64,000 bases of DNA, from NCBI RefSeq assembly GCF_021134715.1, contig NC_060025.1, forward strand, positions 7,130,001-7,194,000, given 5' to 3'. This document shows, one piece after another, positions 22,672 to 34,470 of the stretch (the stretch's first letter is position 1; each line of letters opens with the position of its first letter). The DNA comes from Daphnia pulex. Taxonomy: Eukaryota > Arthropoda > Branchiopoda > Diplostraca > Daphniidae. The notes beneath the pieces were generated by a model. The model was not told the DNA's origin and ran no database searches. It saw only the letters and a program-made list of their open reading frames with translations. The position numbers and the translations under genes were made by a program.

Positions 22672-23567
22672 CGTTGCCAATTTAGGTAATAGAAGCTTAA
22701 GTAATCGTTTTAAAACGTTATTCGATATAATCCTTTCTTATTTAAAGCTGGATTAAATTTAATCCTTTATAATAATAAAAAAAAAGGTTATTTTTTAAAA
22801 AATGTTTTACTTTTTTAAAAACACAAAATCTGCGGAGGAGGGGCGTAAGCCTATCGTTTTCCAAGCGTTTTTCAAGTAAATTTCACGTAGAATCCAAAAA
22901 GAACTTAAAAGTTCGTTATTTAGAAAGTATGCTCTGGTAAATTAACTAAAAATGAACAGGGTTACTATTTTCTATTTGCTCATTTGAATCTGAGGTCTTT
23001 CTTCTACCTAGTCCGATAGGCTACTGGGATTGTTAGAACTGGCAACGTGGCTTGCCATACAAAGGGCTACATTTGGTTTGAAAGGCGAAATTTAAGTTTG
23101 TTCTTTTTTTGTTTTTAATTCAATTTTGTAGGTTTGTTCATCCAATGCACATTCACAACCATGGAAAAAATTAAGCTAGAAATCTCCACTCTTAAGAGGA
23201 CTATGAAGATCACCTACTGCAGAGATAAACCATGCTCTGACGCAATTCTTATGTATTACCTTTACTTGTTTACAATCTGACCCTTTATTAACGATCAAGG
23301 TCATTCAGTAAATGTGAGACATGGGCCAAATGTTTGTCGACTAGTACTTCACTCTGTGCCTGTACGGGAAACATTTAAACAGTAAAAACCCGCCTGCACT
23401 ACGCACTTTTGTTACAAATAGAAGTTTAGGCGAAAGTCAAAACATGTAGAATAAATTGCTGCTAACGCTATTGAATTACTTTATTTATAAAATAAAGGAT
23501 GTATGATGAAATAGAAGCAACTGGATGTAATATTAACACAAAATTTCATACACTGAGATAATAAAAA
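22672..23567. other. Gene-free stretch upstream of TEX14-like copy 2
   Basis: This AT-rich unique sequence starts right after the duplicated segment. It should contain the native upstream region of the TEX14-like gene and the TRAPPC4 3' UTR (left of 23568). No credible reading frame or RNA gene is seen. Confidence 0.4.
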
Positions 23568-24366
23568 CTAAACAGTATTAACACCACTTTTCTCTTGTTG
23601 TTCTAGCAGTAGTTGTAAATTGGACTCAAACTGTTCACATCTTATTGGCATTTCAAGGGAATAAAATGGATTCTTTAATGCAAAATCAGCATAAAGTTCA
23701 TATACCCTTCGAAGAAGATGTTCTACATTCATTTGTTTTGGTTCAGCAACAATGAGGAATTTTATACCTTGAAAAATATGGCAATATAACAGGAAAAACA
23801 TTAACAATGAGCAAACACTAATAATCACAACAAAATACCTGTTAATGTCTGAAAGCAATGTAGCTTAAATGTATCAGCTTCAAGAACTTCAATTCCAGAT
23901 GACTTCAGTTCAGGACTTAGCTGGCTTGCAATGGCATATAATGGATAAAACATGCTGGCTAGAAAAGAAAAGATTATCGTAGTTATTTTCCATTCCAGAT
24001 TCCTTCATTCAAGATAAAATTGCATTAACTACCCAAAAATATTTTTTCATTAGTGCTGAGCTTTGGCCTTCCAAATTTCAGACTGACAGGATAGTTTGAT
24101 TCATTAGCTAAAAAAGCAGTCACTTCTTGCCCATCTTCTATTGATGTTCCATTCAGCTGGGTTCCGTTCACTGCTAAAAGATTGTGTCCAACATTAATTC
24201 CATCTTTCTGACCGTAAGCAACAACAATACGTTTGTTTTGCTCGGTCAACTGAATATCTAAGGGATAACTGAAAGTTTTCTCCACTTCTACTTTGATTGA
24301 AGTGTGATCGTATTGATAAATCAACCCTCCACTTTTAGAAAGAATATATAAACTGTAAATAGCCAT
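23568..24366 (-). CDS. TRAPPC4: Trafficking protein particle complex subunit 4 (TRAPPC4/synbindin)
   Basis: This is a core longin-fold subunit shared by TRAPP complexes, which act as Rab1/Rab11 exchange factors in ER-Golgi and Golgi tethering. Three exons (24366-24033, 23958-23839, 23767-23568) encode 217 residues, the normal family length (219 in human). Conserved blocks include [79 protein letters not shown] and the near-invariant [19 protein letters not shown]. The start at MAIYSLY is chosen over an upstream in-frame codon because it matches the family start. It lies head to head with valyl-tRNA synthetase, 548 bp away. Confidence 0.97.
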
Positions 24367-24914
24367 CGTTTTCAGAAACAGGCAGCAAAACAACTTAACA
24401 AATTTTTTTATTAAGACAGTTGACAGAAAACTAGCAGACAGATACGATAGTAAAACGTAGAAGTTTGGAGTTATTATTGGATCGTATAAAATGTGGAATT
24501 CGGAAGTTTGCGGTTGATGTTGCTCGCACGTTTTCTTCGTGAAATCGTCTGCTATTGACCGCCTTTGAAGACTGACAGGTCGGCAATATCGATCGAACGA
24601 TCAGAATCAGATTCCTTCATTCCCCGAAATTCTTCAGATTCTAATAATATAGCAGTGCAGGTAATCAAGGCTAGGGTACTTTTAGTTTTCCCTAAAATTT
24701 GGTTGGAGTCCTTGTATGCAACTAATAGTTGTAAATGATAACATTCAACACATTCCTTTTCACCTTGTTGCATCATGCATTTATTTGATATTGAGTGATT
24801 GGGACTTCATGTTACAGTGATCTTACAGCCATTCAACCATCAGTCTATAAAAGTATTTCTTACAACAGGTATTTAGGATCACAAGTGCCTTTCAGTTTTC
24901 GAGAAACAATCAAC
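24367..24914. other. Divergent intergenic region, TRAPPC4 / VARS
   Basis: This probably holds both promoters. It also contains a 74-codon minus-strand frame (24552-24776) listed separately. In frame with VARS, the sequence upstream of its ATG is open back to 24795 but has no ATG there. Confidence 0.45.
24552..24776 (-). CDS. Candidate small protein (74 aa), unproven
   Basis: An ATG-initiated frame starts MMQQGEKECVECYHLQLL, continues through a hydrophobic/helical middle (STLALITCTAILLESEEF) and ends in an acidic, then basic tail. I do not recognise it. Composition resembles coding sequence more than most random frames here. However, it sits inside the TRAPPC4/VARS promoter region and has no splice or homology support. 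It may be spurious. Confidence 0.25.
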   Translation of the reverse strand: MMQQGEKECVECYHLQLLVAYKDSNQILGKTKSTLALITCTAILLESEEFRGMKESDSDRSIDIADLSVFKGGQ

Positions 24915-27900
24915 ATGGAAGAAGTGCAAGTAACAGCAAGCAATGAAAGTGGAGCTGAAGCTCTACCAGCGAAAACCCCAAAGCAGTTAAAAAAAGAAGC
25001 TGAAAAAGCAGCAAAATTGGAAAAATTCAAGGCCAAGAAGGAAAAGTTGACAGAAACTAAAGCATCTGAGAAACCCAAAAAGGACGTCCCAGTCAAACCA
25101 AAAGCAGCTGATATTGAAAGTATACATGTTCGAATTTGACAACCCACATAGAAATTTAACTATGGTTTTCTTATTTGTTCTTTTTCAATAGTTCCACAAC
25201 TTCCACCTGGTCAGAAGAAAGATACCACCTGTCCAATGCCAGAGTCTTACAGTCCACGCTATGTGGAAGCCTGCTGGTATTCATGGTGGGAGAAGGAAGG
25301 ATATTTTGCACCAGAGTACAATGTAGTATTATTATTCTATTAAGTTAATTTAAATGAACTAAACTTCATCTGTGCATTGATAGAGAGATATCAAGGCACC
25401 AAATCCCAATGGTCAGTTTGTCATGGTTATCCCTCCGCCAAACGTAACAGGATCTCTCCACTTGGGTCACGCTCTGACCAATTCCGTCGAGGACACCATA
25501 ACACGGTACCACAGGATGACTGGAAAGACAACTTTGTGGGTGCCTGGATGTGATCATGCTGGCATTGCCACTCAGGTAATTAGAAATCTAATTTTTCAAT
25601 CCCGAAAACAGAGGTAAAACTAATCAATCACTTACTATTTGTAAATACAAAGGTGGTCGTTGAGAAAAAACTTTGGCGTGAGGAAAAAATTAATCGTCAT
25701 GATCTGGGACGTGAAAAGTTCATCGAAAAAGTGTGGGAATGGAAAAATGAAAAGGGCCATCGGATTTACGAGCAGTTGAAGAAAATGGGATCGTCACTAG
25801 ATTGGAATCGAGCATCCTTCACGATGGACCCAAAATTGTGCAAAGCTGTTCTTGAAGCTTTTGTCACGATGCATCAAGACGGCACGATTTATCGATCCAC
25901 CCGTTTAGTCAACTGGTCTTGCACGCTCAAATCCGCTATATCCGACATTGAGGTCGACAAGGTTGAGCTTCCAGGTCGCACACAGCTTTCGGTCCCCGGC
26001 TACAAGGAAAAGATCGAATTTGGCGTCATTGTTTCCTTCGCCTACAAAATCGATGGGTCCGATGAAGAAATTGTTGTTGCCACCACTCGTGTGGAAACCA
26101 TGTTGGGCGATACGGGTATTGCTGTACATCCGCAAGATCCGCGCTATACCCATCTGGTGGGTAAATATGCCCTGCATCCCTTCTGCCAACGTAAGCTACT
26201 CATTGTAGCTGACGACTATGTCGACAAGGATTTCGGAACAGGTAATTTTATTACAAGCCTCGCCTCGACTGAGTTTACAGGAAATTAATACTTTGCATAT
26301 TTCTAGGTGCTGTCAAGATTACACCTGCTCATGATCCTAACGATTACGACCTGGGTAAGAGACATAATCTTGCCATGATTACGATCTTCAGCGATGATGG
26401 GCAGATCATTGGAGATTGCGGCCAATTCACCGGTATGAAGCGTTTCGACGCACGCAAAGCCGTCCTTGAGGCGTTGGAGCAAGTTGGACAGTACCGCGGT
26501 ACGGCAGATAATCCTATGGTGGTTCCTGTCTGCTCTCGTTCCAAGGACATTGTGGAACCCATGATCAAGCCTCAGTGGTATGTCAAATGCGACCAAATGG
26601 CAGCTGATGCAGCTGAAGCTGTCCGATCTGGGAAGCTCAAAGTCGTGCCGGAGATGCACCAGAAAACGTGGTTCAGCTGGATGGACAACATCCGAGACTG
26701 GTGTATTTCTCGACAGCTTTGGTGGGGTCACCGTATCCCAGCCTACTTCGTCACCATAGACGAGCCATCCGCCAAAGTAGGAGACGAAGCTGACAATGAG
26801 TTCTGGGTGTCTGGGCGTACAGAAGCCGAAGCCAGAACTAACGCTGCTAAGCGGTTCAACGTTCCCGAAGAAAAAATCATTCTCAAACAGGATCAAGATG
26901 TTCTTGATACTTGGTTTTCATCTGCTCTTTTCCCATTCTCCGTGTTTGGTTGGCCTGACAAGGTTCGTTTGTTTTCTAGTAATATGACACAGAACAACTC
27001 AATAATTTCTTTTCTAATTTCAGACGGATGAACTGGACGTGTTTTTCCCAACTACTTTGTTAGAAACAGGCCATGATATTCTCTTCTTTTGGGTTGCAAG
27101 AATGGTGTTTTTTGGACAGAAGCTGATGGGAAAACTTCCCTTCTCTGAAGTGTATCTTCACGCCATGGTCCGCGACGCCCATGGTCGCAAAATGTCAAAA
27201 TCATTGGGCAACGTCATCGATCCTCTTGATGTCATTTACGGAATCAGCCTCGAAGGACTCATGGCTCAGTTGGATGGCAGCAATCTCGATCCAGCTGAAG
27301 TTGGAAGAGCCAAAGAGGGTCAGAAGCAAGACTACCCACAAGGCATACCCGAATGTGGAACGGATGCTCTGCGCTTCGCTTTGTGCCAGTACACTGCACA
27401 GGGCAGAGATATCAACTTGGATGTCAAACGTGTTCAAGGATACCGATTTTTCTGCAACAAGCTTTGGAACGCCACCCGATTTGCTTTGACCTATCTTCAG
27501 GGTTCCGAAATTCAGACACTAAACGAGGCAAGTAATCGTCCAATGATTTCCCGTCCGTCCATCACTCCGGCTTTTCTTGCCGGTCTGAATGCTCGGCTCG
27601 AACACGTTTCCTATTTCAGCGGTTGTCAGTACTCTGCTGAAGACGATCTAGTCTGGCGGCAACTGGATGCCGGGCTGGGACAAAGGAAGATCCCGTCAAG
27701 TTATCCTCACTTGGAGAGATGGTTCCAACATATCGGCCGCTTGAGGAAGCAGGCAAGAGATGATACCTTGCACGTTGCAACCTCTATCTTGCATCTTATT
27801 TTAGTTGACCCACACCCCATCCGCTCCTGGCACGAGCATGCATTGATTGACTTAGTTTTACATGTCAGTTATTTATTAAAATTGTTTTTCTTATAGGTTC

Positions 27901-28966
27901 AACTAAGTTTGATGGATAAATGGATCTTGAGCTGCCTGTCCACTGCCGTTTCGGCCTGTAATGCGGGATTTCAACAATACGATTTCCCCCGTGCCACCAG
28001 CGCAATTTACAACTTTTTCCTTTATGAATTGTGCGACGTTTACCTGGTGAGATATTCTTCAGTTGTGTATTACCAAACCGAATTGTTTAACTGATATATA
28101 TTCATTTGTTTTACAGGAAGCTGTCAAACCTGTTTTCCAAGGTTCAGACGAGTCTGCAAAGTCTGCGGCTCGTTCGGTTCTCGTCACTTGTATCGACACC
28201 GGACTCAAGTTAATCTCGCCGTTTATGCCGTTCATTTCGGAAGAGCTGTGGCAGCGACTACCCCGCCCTGAATCCGTGCAGAGTAAGTTATTTAAAAATG
28301 TTGTTTTTAAACAATTCACATGATTATCTGTTACTCTATTCAATAGAAACTCTCCCGCCGAGTATTTGTATCGCTCCTTACCCGACTGACGCCGAGTTTC
28401 AAGTCTGGAAAGATGAAGAATTGGAAGAAAACGTGAAATTGGTTAGCCGAATCGTGTCCAGCGTTCGGTCTGTCCGAGCCAGCTACATGCTACCAAACAA
28501 GACGAAAACTAAGTTGGTTTTAAGATGTTCGGATCAAGAGGTAATTTAGTTCAACCATTGGTTATATGCTCTACTTAACCATTTGATTGGATTCTGACAG
28601 GTGGTTGACATGCTTACTCATTTCACGGGCAATATTTCCACGTTGTCCTTCTGTCAACCCGTTTCCGTCTCGACAGACGGAGGTAACACACGTGGCTGTG
28701 CTATTGTAACCGTTTCAGACAAGTGTGACGCCATCGTTCATTTGGAGGGTCTGATTGACGTGCAAAAAGAAAAGACACGCATCACTGGCCTAGTGGAGAA
28801 GAAACGCCAACAATTGGACAAGCTCCAAGAAGGCATGGTAGTTCCAAACTATACAGAAAAAGTCCCTCTCACTGTTCAGGAGACCAACAAGGAGAAAGAG
28901 GTTGAACTTGAAACCGAGTTGCAGCAACTTGACGCCGCCTTCGCAACTCTTTCCACTATGGATTAA
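24915..28966 (+). CDS. VARS1: Valyl-tRNA synthetase, cytosolic type (VARS)
   Basis: This class I synthetase charges tRNA-Val. Ten exons: 24915-25119, 25192-25322, 25384-25575, 25653-26241, 26307-26962, 27024-27527, 27897-28046, 28117-28282, 28347-28540, 28601-28966, encoding 1,050 residues. A lysine-rich N-terminal extension ([20 protein letters not shown]) precedes the catalytic core. The HIGH motif appears as HLGH (~137-140) after PPPNVTGS. The editing domain and KMSKS (~647-651, [11 protein letters not shown]) follow, then the anticodon-binding domain and a C-terminal coiled coil. No N-terminal GST domain is present, unlike vertebrate VARS1. Intron 6 uses a GC donor (GAG/GCAAGT) and contains a GST-like open frame. 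The start is the first ATG in frame. Confidence 0.96.
27528..27896 (+). other. VARS intron 6 with in-frame GST-C-like coding potential (GC-AG intron)
   Basis: This 369-bp intron is flanked by a GC donor (GAG/GCAAGT) and a TTATAG acceptor. Its length is a multiple of three, and it is open in the VARS frame right up to the TAG of its own acceptor. The middle encodes [20 protein letters not shown] and [16 protein letters not shown]. These resemble the C-terminal helical half of GST-like domains in aminoacyl-tRNA synthetases and eEF1B. Splicing it out restores the normal family sequence ([17 protein letters not shown]). It could be an alternative exon extension, a retained-intron isoform truncating VARS, or a relic insertion. 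Confidence 0.5.
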
Positions 28967-30261
28967 ATTTGGATAATTTGGGATTTGGGGGCCGTTGTTG
29001 CAATCAATGTGTAGGGAATCAATACACATTTGAAGCACTTCTAACGTCTTTTTTAGATTTTTATTCCTATAAAGCAATTGGGTTTTGTTTACTAAGCAAT
29101 AATTACAGGATCATTGTTTGAAACCATCTGTGACTCTTTTTAGTTCTTATTAGTATCTTGACTCGATTTTAGTTGCTGAATCAAAATAGTAAGGTGAAGA
29201 CGCAGCGTGGGCAATGCCAACAAGAATTAGGATATTATTACAATATCGTTTGTGATCAAAGGAGAAATAGAGAGTCAAAGGGGGCGGGCTCAAAGTATAT
29301 TCACAGGCTCGCGCGCTCACTCACATTTTTTAAATTTAGAGTTCCATCATCTTCAGTAATTGGGCCTTTTTATTCTTACTAATCCAGCCGCATCTTTCCA
29401 TGTGACACTTAACGAAATCCAACAAAGAAAAAGTAGACAAACACACACACGGCCACACGGGGCGCGAGTCATTCGACGGTGAAACCCTTTCCAATAAGGA
29501 GACCACAGAGAAATAATAATTAACAAGTAAACAAGGGCAGAATATACGCACACAATCCATTCGCATAGGTTTTGTTTTTTCCTTCCTAGGAAAATAATAG
29601 AGCATTGTTTCTTAAATTTTTTTTTGTTTTTGTAAATCCTGGACATTTTGTATAAAAAACGGAGAAGCCAGAAGAGATTGAAAAAAGGGTTTTTTGCAAT
29701 CCGGGAATCAAGTTGAGGTAGTCATCCGATTCCAGGGTAAATTTGGGGTAAATTTAGTGATTTTCTTGATCGATGAATTTTCTTGAAATGTTTGGTCGGT
29801 GGGATGTAATTCTAATCTCTCTCTCTCAATTTTCTAGCAACTTCGAATGTGTACTGAACAGTCCACGCCGCAATTCATGAACGGATATTTCCGACATTCT
29901 AATACAGAATTGAAGAGATTATACAAATACTCAAAACGACCTAAGTTCGTTTTACCAAATGTGTGGAATGAAATCTCTCAGAGGCATCCAATTTATACTA
30001 AAAGAATAAACAAGTTTAATCTTATGTTTTTATGCATAACTTGTGATTCTCGGTGAACGTCGTAATAAATTCAATTACAGCAGGGCAACATTATGTTAGG
30101 ACAAGAAAGTCATAGAAGTACGCAGATAATTATAGTAACGGTGTATTTGCATTTTTATTAAAGGAAAAAAATTAAGGAAATACGATTAACGGTACAAAAG
30201 AAAAGATCTTTCCACATAATATCCGTATAACCGTTATCACTAATTTCGTGCAATTTAATTT
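28967..30261. other. Gene-free stretch between VARS and the SDR array
   Basis: This holds the VARS 3' UTR on the left and, at the right edge, the 3' flank of SDR copy A. The middle is AT-rich, with short plus- and minus-strand frames that show no family resemblance. Nothing convincing is seen. Confidence 0.4.
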
Positions 30262-31667
30262 TCAGTTGTGTTTTGGTTTGGCAACTTCAAAATTGTTCAT
30301 CATTTCACCCAGTCCCAAAGCGCGGTGAGAAGCAATTTGAGCTTTCACCGGTAAAAATCTGTGACAAAAATAGGATAAAATCATTGCAATGAATTTTCTG
30401 GAGAAGAACCACAAATCGAATTAGCGTTTATCAGATTTACCTTTTTAAAATCATTAAACAAGAGATATAGCGCGGAACGACGCACATTTCTTCGTCTGTT
30501 AAAATGGAATTGATAGCTGCTTGCGCTACGTCCTCCGGTTCCAAAGCGGGTAAAAACCTTGATTTGAAAAAATTGTTCTTTTTATTCATGTGCATTGAAT
30601 GCGTGATTTTAATGCTCAGTACTTTGATTTGGCTCCCGCGAAAAGTGGAGTATTGACGAGATACGGACATACAACCTATAAATTCAATTCACCGTGAAAA
30701 CATTTTCGATATCCAACAAGAAAAAAGGTTATACCGTCGTTTTGATTCCTTTCCGTCCATCAATCTATGAGACATAAATTTTTGGAAAAATAAGTATACA
30801 GTGCAACATTAAAATGAAAAATGATGAACCAAAAAGCTTACAGCCAGTTCCGTCCGGAGCGATTCGTCGAAACCGACAGCTGCGAATTTGGAAGAACAGT
30901 AATCCACCAATCGGTCACTTCCGGTTAGACCAGCTAAACTGGCGACGGTAACAATATGACCCATATCTTGCATGATCATATCAGGTAGGAAACTTTTGAC
31001 AGTCTGAATAAAAAATGTCAAAAATAAGTCACGAAAAGTATTTGCATCCACAATAATAAATAACTAACCCAAAAATGAGCTAGAACGTTAACGTCAAAAG
31101 TCCGCTGAATCTGTTCGTCCGAGCAATCGAGAAGAACTTTACCCGAAACTACACCAGCGTTATTCACCAAAATAGAAACCTTATCAAAAATAATTATTAA
31201 AATAAAATCTGTAACGTTTCTGTAATTTCTGCAATGTTACCTTTCCGACTTCTCGTTTTACCCGCTGGGCCATTTGGTAAACCTCTTCACGTTTACTCAA
31301 GTCAACTTGATAGGCAAAAGCTTGTCCTTTCGACATGTGAATCAATCGAACGGTCTCCTCATTCGCTATGAAATTGTAAGTAACAAGAATGAAAAATTAA
31401 AATCCACTTTAGTGACGATTACGTTATAGTTATGCAAATCACATTACCTTGCTTGGCTACATCCCAGCACACAACTTTACATCCCTCGTTCGATAGACCA
31501 ATGGCCAACAGTCGACCAATTCCGCCACCGGCCCCGGTGACAAGGGCAATTTGTCCAGAAATGTCTTTCGAACGATACTTGATGGGAATCCAAGGCACTA
31601 CAACTGCTTTAATGATGTAGTAAAATATCATAACCACGTTATAAGCTACATCCGTAAAGGCGCCCAT
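30262..31667 (-). CDS. SDR16C-type short-chain dehydrogenase (retinol dehydrogenase-like), copy A
   Basis: A membrane-associated NAD(P)-dependent oxidoreductase of the SDR16C family (RDH10, epidermal retinol dehydrogenase 2, HSD17B11/13 relatives), likely acting on retinoid or lipid alcohols at ER or lipid-droplet membranes. Eight exons: 31667-31448, 31365-31241, 31179-31069, 31003-30842, 30764-30735, 30675-30623, 30557-30441, 30358-30262; 304 residues. An N-terminal hydrophobic segment spans residues ~11-27. The cofactor motif TGAGGGIG starts at 44, NNAG is at ~121, and the catalytic pair lies in DYCSSK (Y187, K191). The tail [21 protein letters not shown] resembles the family end. This is the first of three tandem paralogues. 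Confidence 0.93.
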
Positions 31668-32355
31668 TGTAGGATATTCGGAACTGTCGTTGCTCACTAG
31701 ACAAGGCTCGCCAAGACAGTGTATACAACAAGATTTTTCTGCTCCACTGAAATTCTACCCGTAGATATCCTTTTGAACTCCATGCATCACTGTTTGTTGA
31801 ACTTTGGCTGAAATTATCTCGAGCATTATCGAATGCTATAAGATGTCCTTGAGTCCGAGCACATGAATAAAATACAGCTGCGCATGTGCAATCCTTACAA
31901 TACGAAACCCATCGAAACACAACTCCCTTCTTCAAAAATATGAAGCCCAACATATTTCCCTGATGCCCCATGGTTAGCGTCTTATGAAATCTTATCGATT
32001 TTTTTATAAACTCCTTCCTCCATCAAGGGATTTCCGAACGAGCACTAATTCCCTGCTTCCTAGTCTGTAGTTTTTGGATTAAATAGGAAACTCCTTGTTA
32101 GAAATAGTTGACAAATGGGACACTAAAAAGTACGGTCCAATAACGTCCAATAATCATGTGTACAGGCAAATAATGCTGCTCTGAAGTCGCGCTATAACTT
32201 TTGATCTGTAATCGATTGACTTGTTGGAGAACTGCTGGTATGGATTGGGGAAAAAGGAAGAAGAAAATACGATCAATATAGTTCAAAAGAATAGATCTTT
32301 CTACAAAATATCCGTAACGTTTTTTACATCACTAATGAATTGCATAAACGTATTT
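31668..32355. other. Spacer between SDR copies A and B
   Basis: This contains the promoter/5' UTR of copy A and the 3' flank of copy B. About 31725-31755 resembles the sequence upstream of copy B (33836-33866), both reading like ...TTCTGCTCCACTGAAAT. The duplication unit therefore included upstream DNA. No other gene is seen. Confidence 0.45.
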
Positions 32356-33781
32356 TCAGTTGTGTTTTGGTTTGGCCACTTCAAAAGTGTTCATCACTTC
32401 CCCCAATCTCAGTGCGCGGTGAGCAACGAGCTGGGCATTCACTGGAAACATTCTGCATAAAAAAATTGGATCAAATAAATTATTACCGTAATGAATCTAA
32501 GGTCTTCGAAAAAAAAAGTATCTTTCATCAGATTTACTTTCTTAACGTCGTTAAAAATGAGGCATAGCGCGGAACGACGCACACTTCTTCGTCTGTTAAA
32601 ATGGAATTGATAACTGCTTGCGCAACGTCTTCCGGTTCCAAAGCGGGTACAACCCTTGATAAAAAAATTATTTCCATTTTTTATTTGTATTAAATTTACA
32701 TAGATGATTTTAATACTCAGTACTTTGATTTGGCACCCGCAAAAAGTGGAGTGTTGACGAGGTAAGGACATACGACCTATAAAATAAAATTCTTCATTAA
32801 CAATTTTCGATGTCTAACAAGAAAAAAGGTTATACCGTCGTTTTGATTCCTTTCCGTCCATACACCTGTGAGGGATAAATTTTCCAACCATAAGTACAAT
32901 AAAAATGATGAGGGGAAATTACATCAGCGGAAAAGGAATGAGACTTACAGCCAGTTCCGTTCGGAGCGATTCGTCGAATCCAACAGCTGCGAATTTGGAA
33001 GAACAGTAATCCACCAATCGGTCAGTTCCGTTAAGACCAGCTAAACTGGCCACGGTAACAATGTGGCCCAAATCTTGCTCAATCATGTCAGGTAGGAAAC
33101 TTTTGACTGTCTTTTAATCAATACATTTTTTTAAATTTATTACAAAAAAGTTTCGCGTCAACAATAAATCAGTACCCAAAAATGAGCTAGGACGTTAACA
33201 TCAAAAGTCCGCTGGATCTGTTCGTCCGAGCAATCAAGAAGAACTTTACCCGAAACTACACCAGCGTTATTCACCAAAATAGAAACCTTATCAAAAGGAA
33301 TTATTGAAATATTCTGGTTAAGGTTTCTGACATTATTATTAGAATTGCAATCCTACTATTCCAACTTCCCGTTTCACGCGCTGGGCCATTTGATAAACCT
33401 CTTCACGTTTACTCAAATCAACTTGATAGGCATACGCTTGTCCTTTTGACTTTTGAATCAATCGAACGGTCTCCTCATTCGCTATGAAATTATAAGCAAC
33501 ACGAAAACAAAATTGTTATCCACTACAACGACGATTCTAAGGTTACGCAACATGATACTACCTTGCTTGGCTACATCCCAGCACACAACTTTACATCCCT
33601 CTTTTGATAGACCAACGGCTAAAAGTCGACCAATTCCGCCACCGGCTCCCGTGACAAGAGCAATTTGACCAGAAATATCTTTAGAACGATACTTGATGGG
33701 AATCCAAGGCACTAAAATTGCTTTAATGACGTAGTAAAAAATCATAGCTACATCATAAACTAAATCAATAATTTTTCGCAT
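32356..33781 (-). CDS. SDR16C-type short-chain dehydrogenase, copy B
   Basis: The closest paralogue of copy A, with identical exon number and phases: 33781-33562, 33481-33357, 33286-33176, 33110-32949, 32865-32836, 32776-32724, 32654-32538, 32452-32356; 304 residues. It retains [12 protein letters not shown] and YCSSK. The third exon encodes exactly the same protein as in copy A, and most other exons differ by few residues, so the duplication is recent or the copies exchange sequence. The first residues differ ([10 protein letters not shown] versus [10 protein letters not shown]). A DNA-transposon-like end lies about 100 bp upstream of the start codon. Confidence 0.93.
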
Positions 33782-34470
33782 TGTATGGTTTTTGGAAACG
33801 CTTACGAGACAAAACAAAACTCGCTGAAACAAAGTACTACAACACGATTTTCTATTCCACTGAAATGTAATTTTACCTAAGGCTGTCAATGGACCGGTTT
33901 CTACTCTGGTCCGGTCTGTTCAGCCCCAAATCCGATGTTTTTTTGTTTTTTTTTATCCGAAACCAAACCGGACTGTTTTTCGTTATTGCGCAAAACCGGT
34001 TCGACGGCAAAAAAATCCGGATTGAAATAGCATTTTTCCTTTTTGAGTTTCATCATTTTCTTTTTCCAACAAAAAAATTTAAAATTAAGAGCTTAAAAGA
34101 AAATTTAGTTTGATAAAATTACAGTTCATTTTTTATTCTGAAACAGCTATTATAATCATGCACAAGGGGAAAATGCGGCAATTAAACCACTTTCGATCTA
34201 GAGAACTGCAATGGCACTTAAACGTGTAGAAATAGTGTATTTCTTACAAGAATACTTTATAAGAGTCCAAACAGTGTAGTAAGATTTAATTTCAATTACT
34301 CCATATGGAATCTATATCTTGGACAGGTGTCGAGTCCTGTAAATTATTGTTAAACAATAATGAAAATGTACTATTGTGACATTTAAGTGATTCAATTTCA
34401 TCTGAAATTTTCTCATAGTCATAGTTACCAAAAATCAGAAAACGTTGAAAGACTGATCAAGGTTAATAGT
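33782..34470. other. Spacer between SDR copies B and C, with possible hAT-like remnant
   Basis: From about 33877 the sequence reads GGCTGTCAATGGACCGG, followed by several further CCGGTCC/CCGGT strings to about 34020. Such a start resembles hAT-type DNA transposon termini, but I could not find a matching inverted end, so this is tentative. The remainder is AT-rich with no gene visible. Confidence 0.3.

Noticed and set aside
24795-24914. N-terminal extension of VARS as a mitochondrial presequence
   Set aside because: The upstream frame is open but has no ATG (it opens with GTG), so translation from it is not supported.
31668-31697. Upstream extension of SDR copy A (ten extra codons)
   Set aside because: Begins at GTG; the ATG at 31667 fits copies B and C better.
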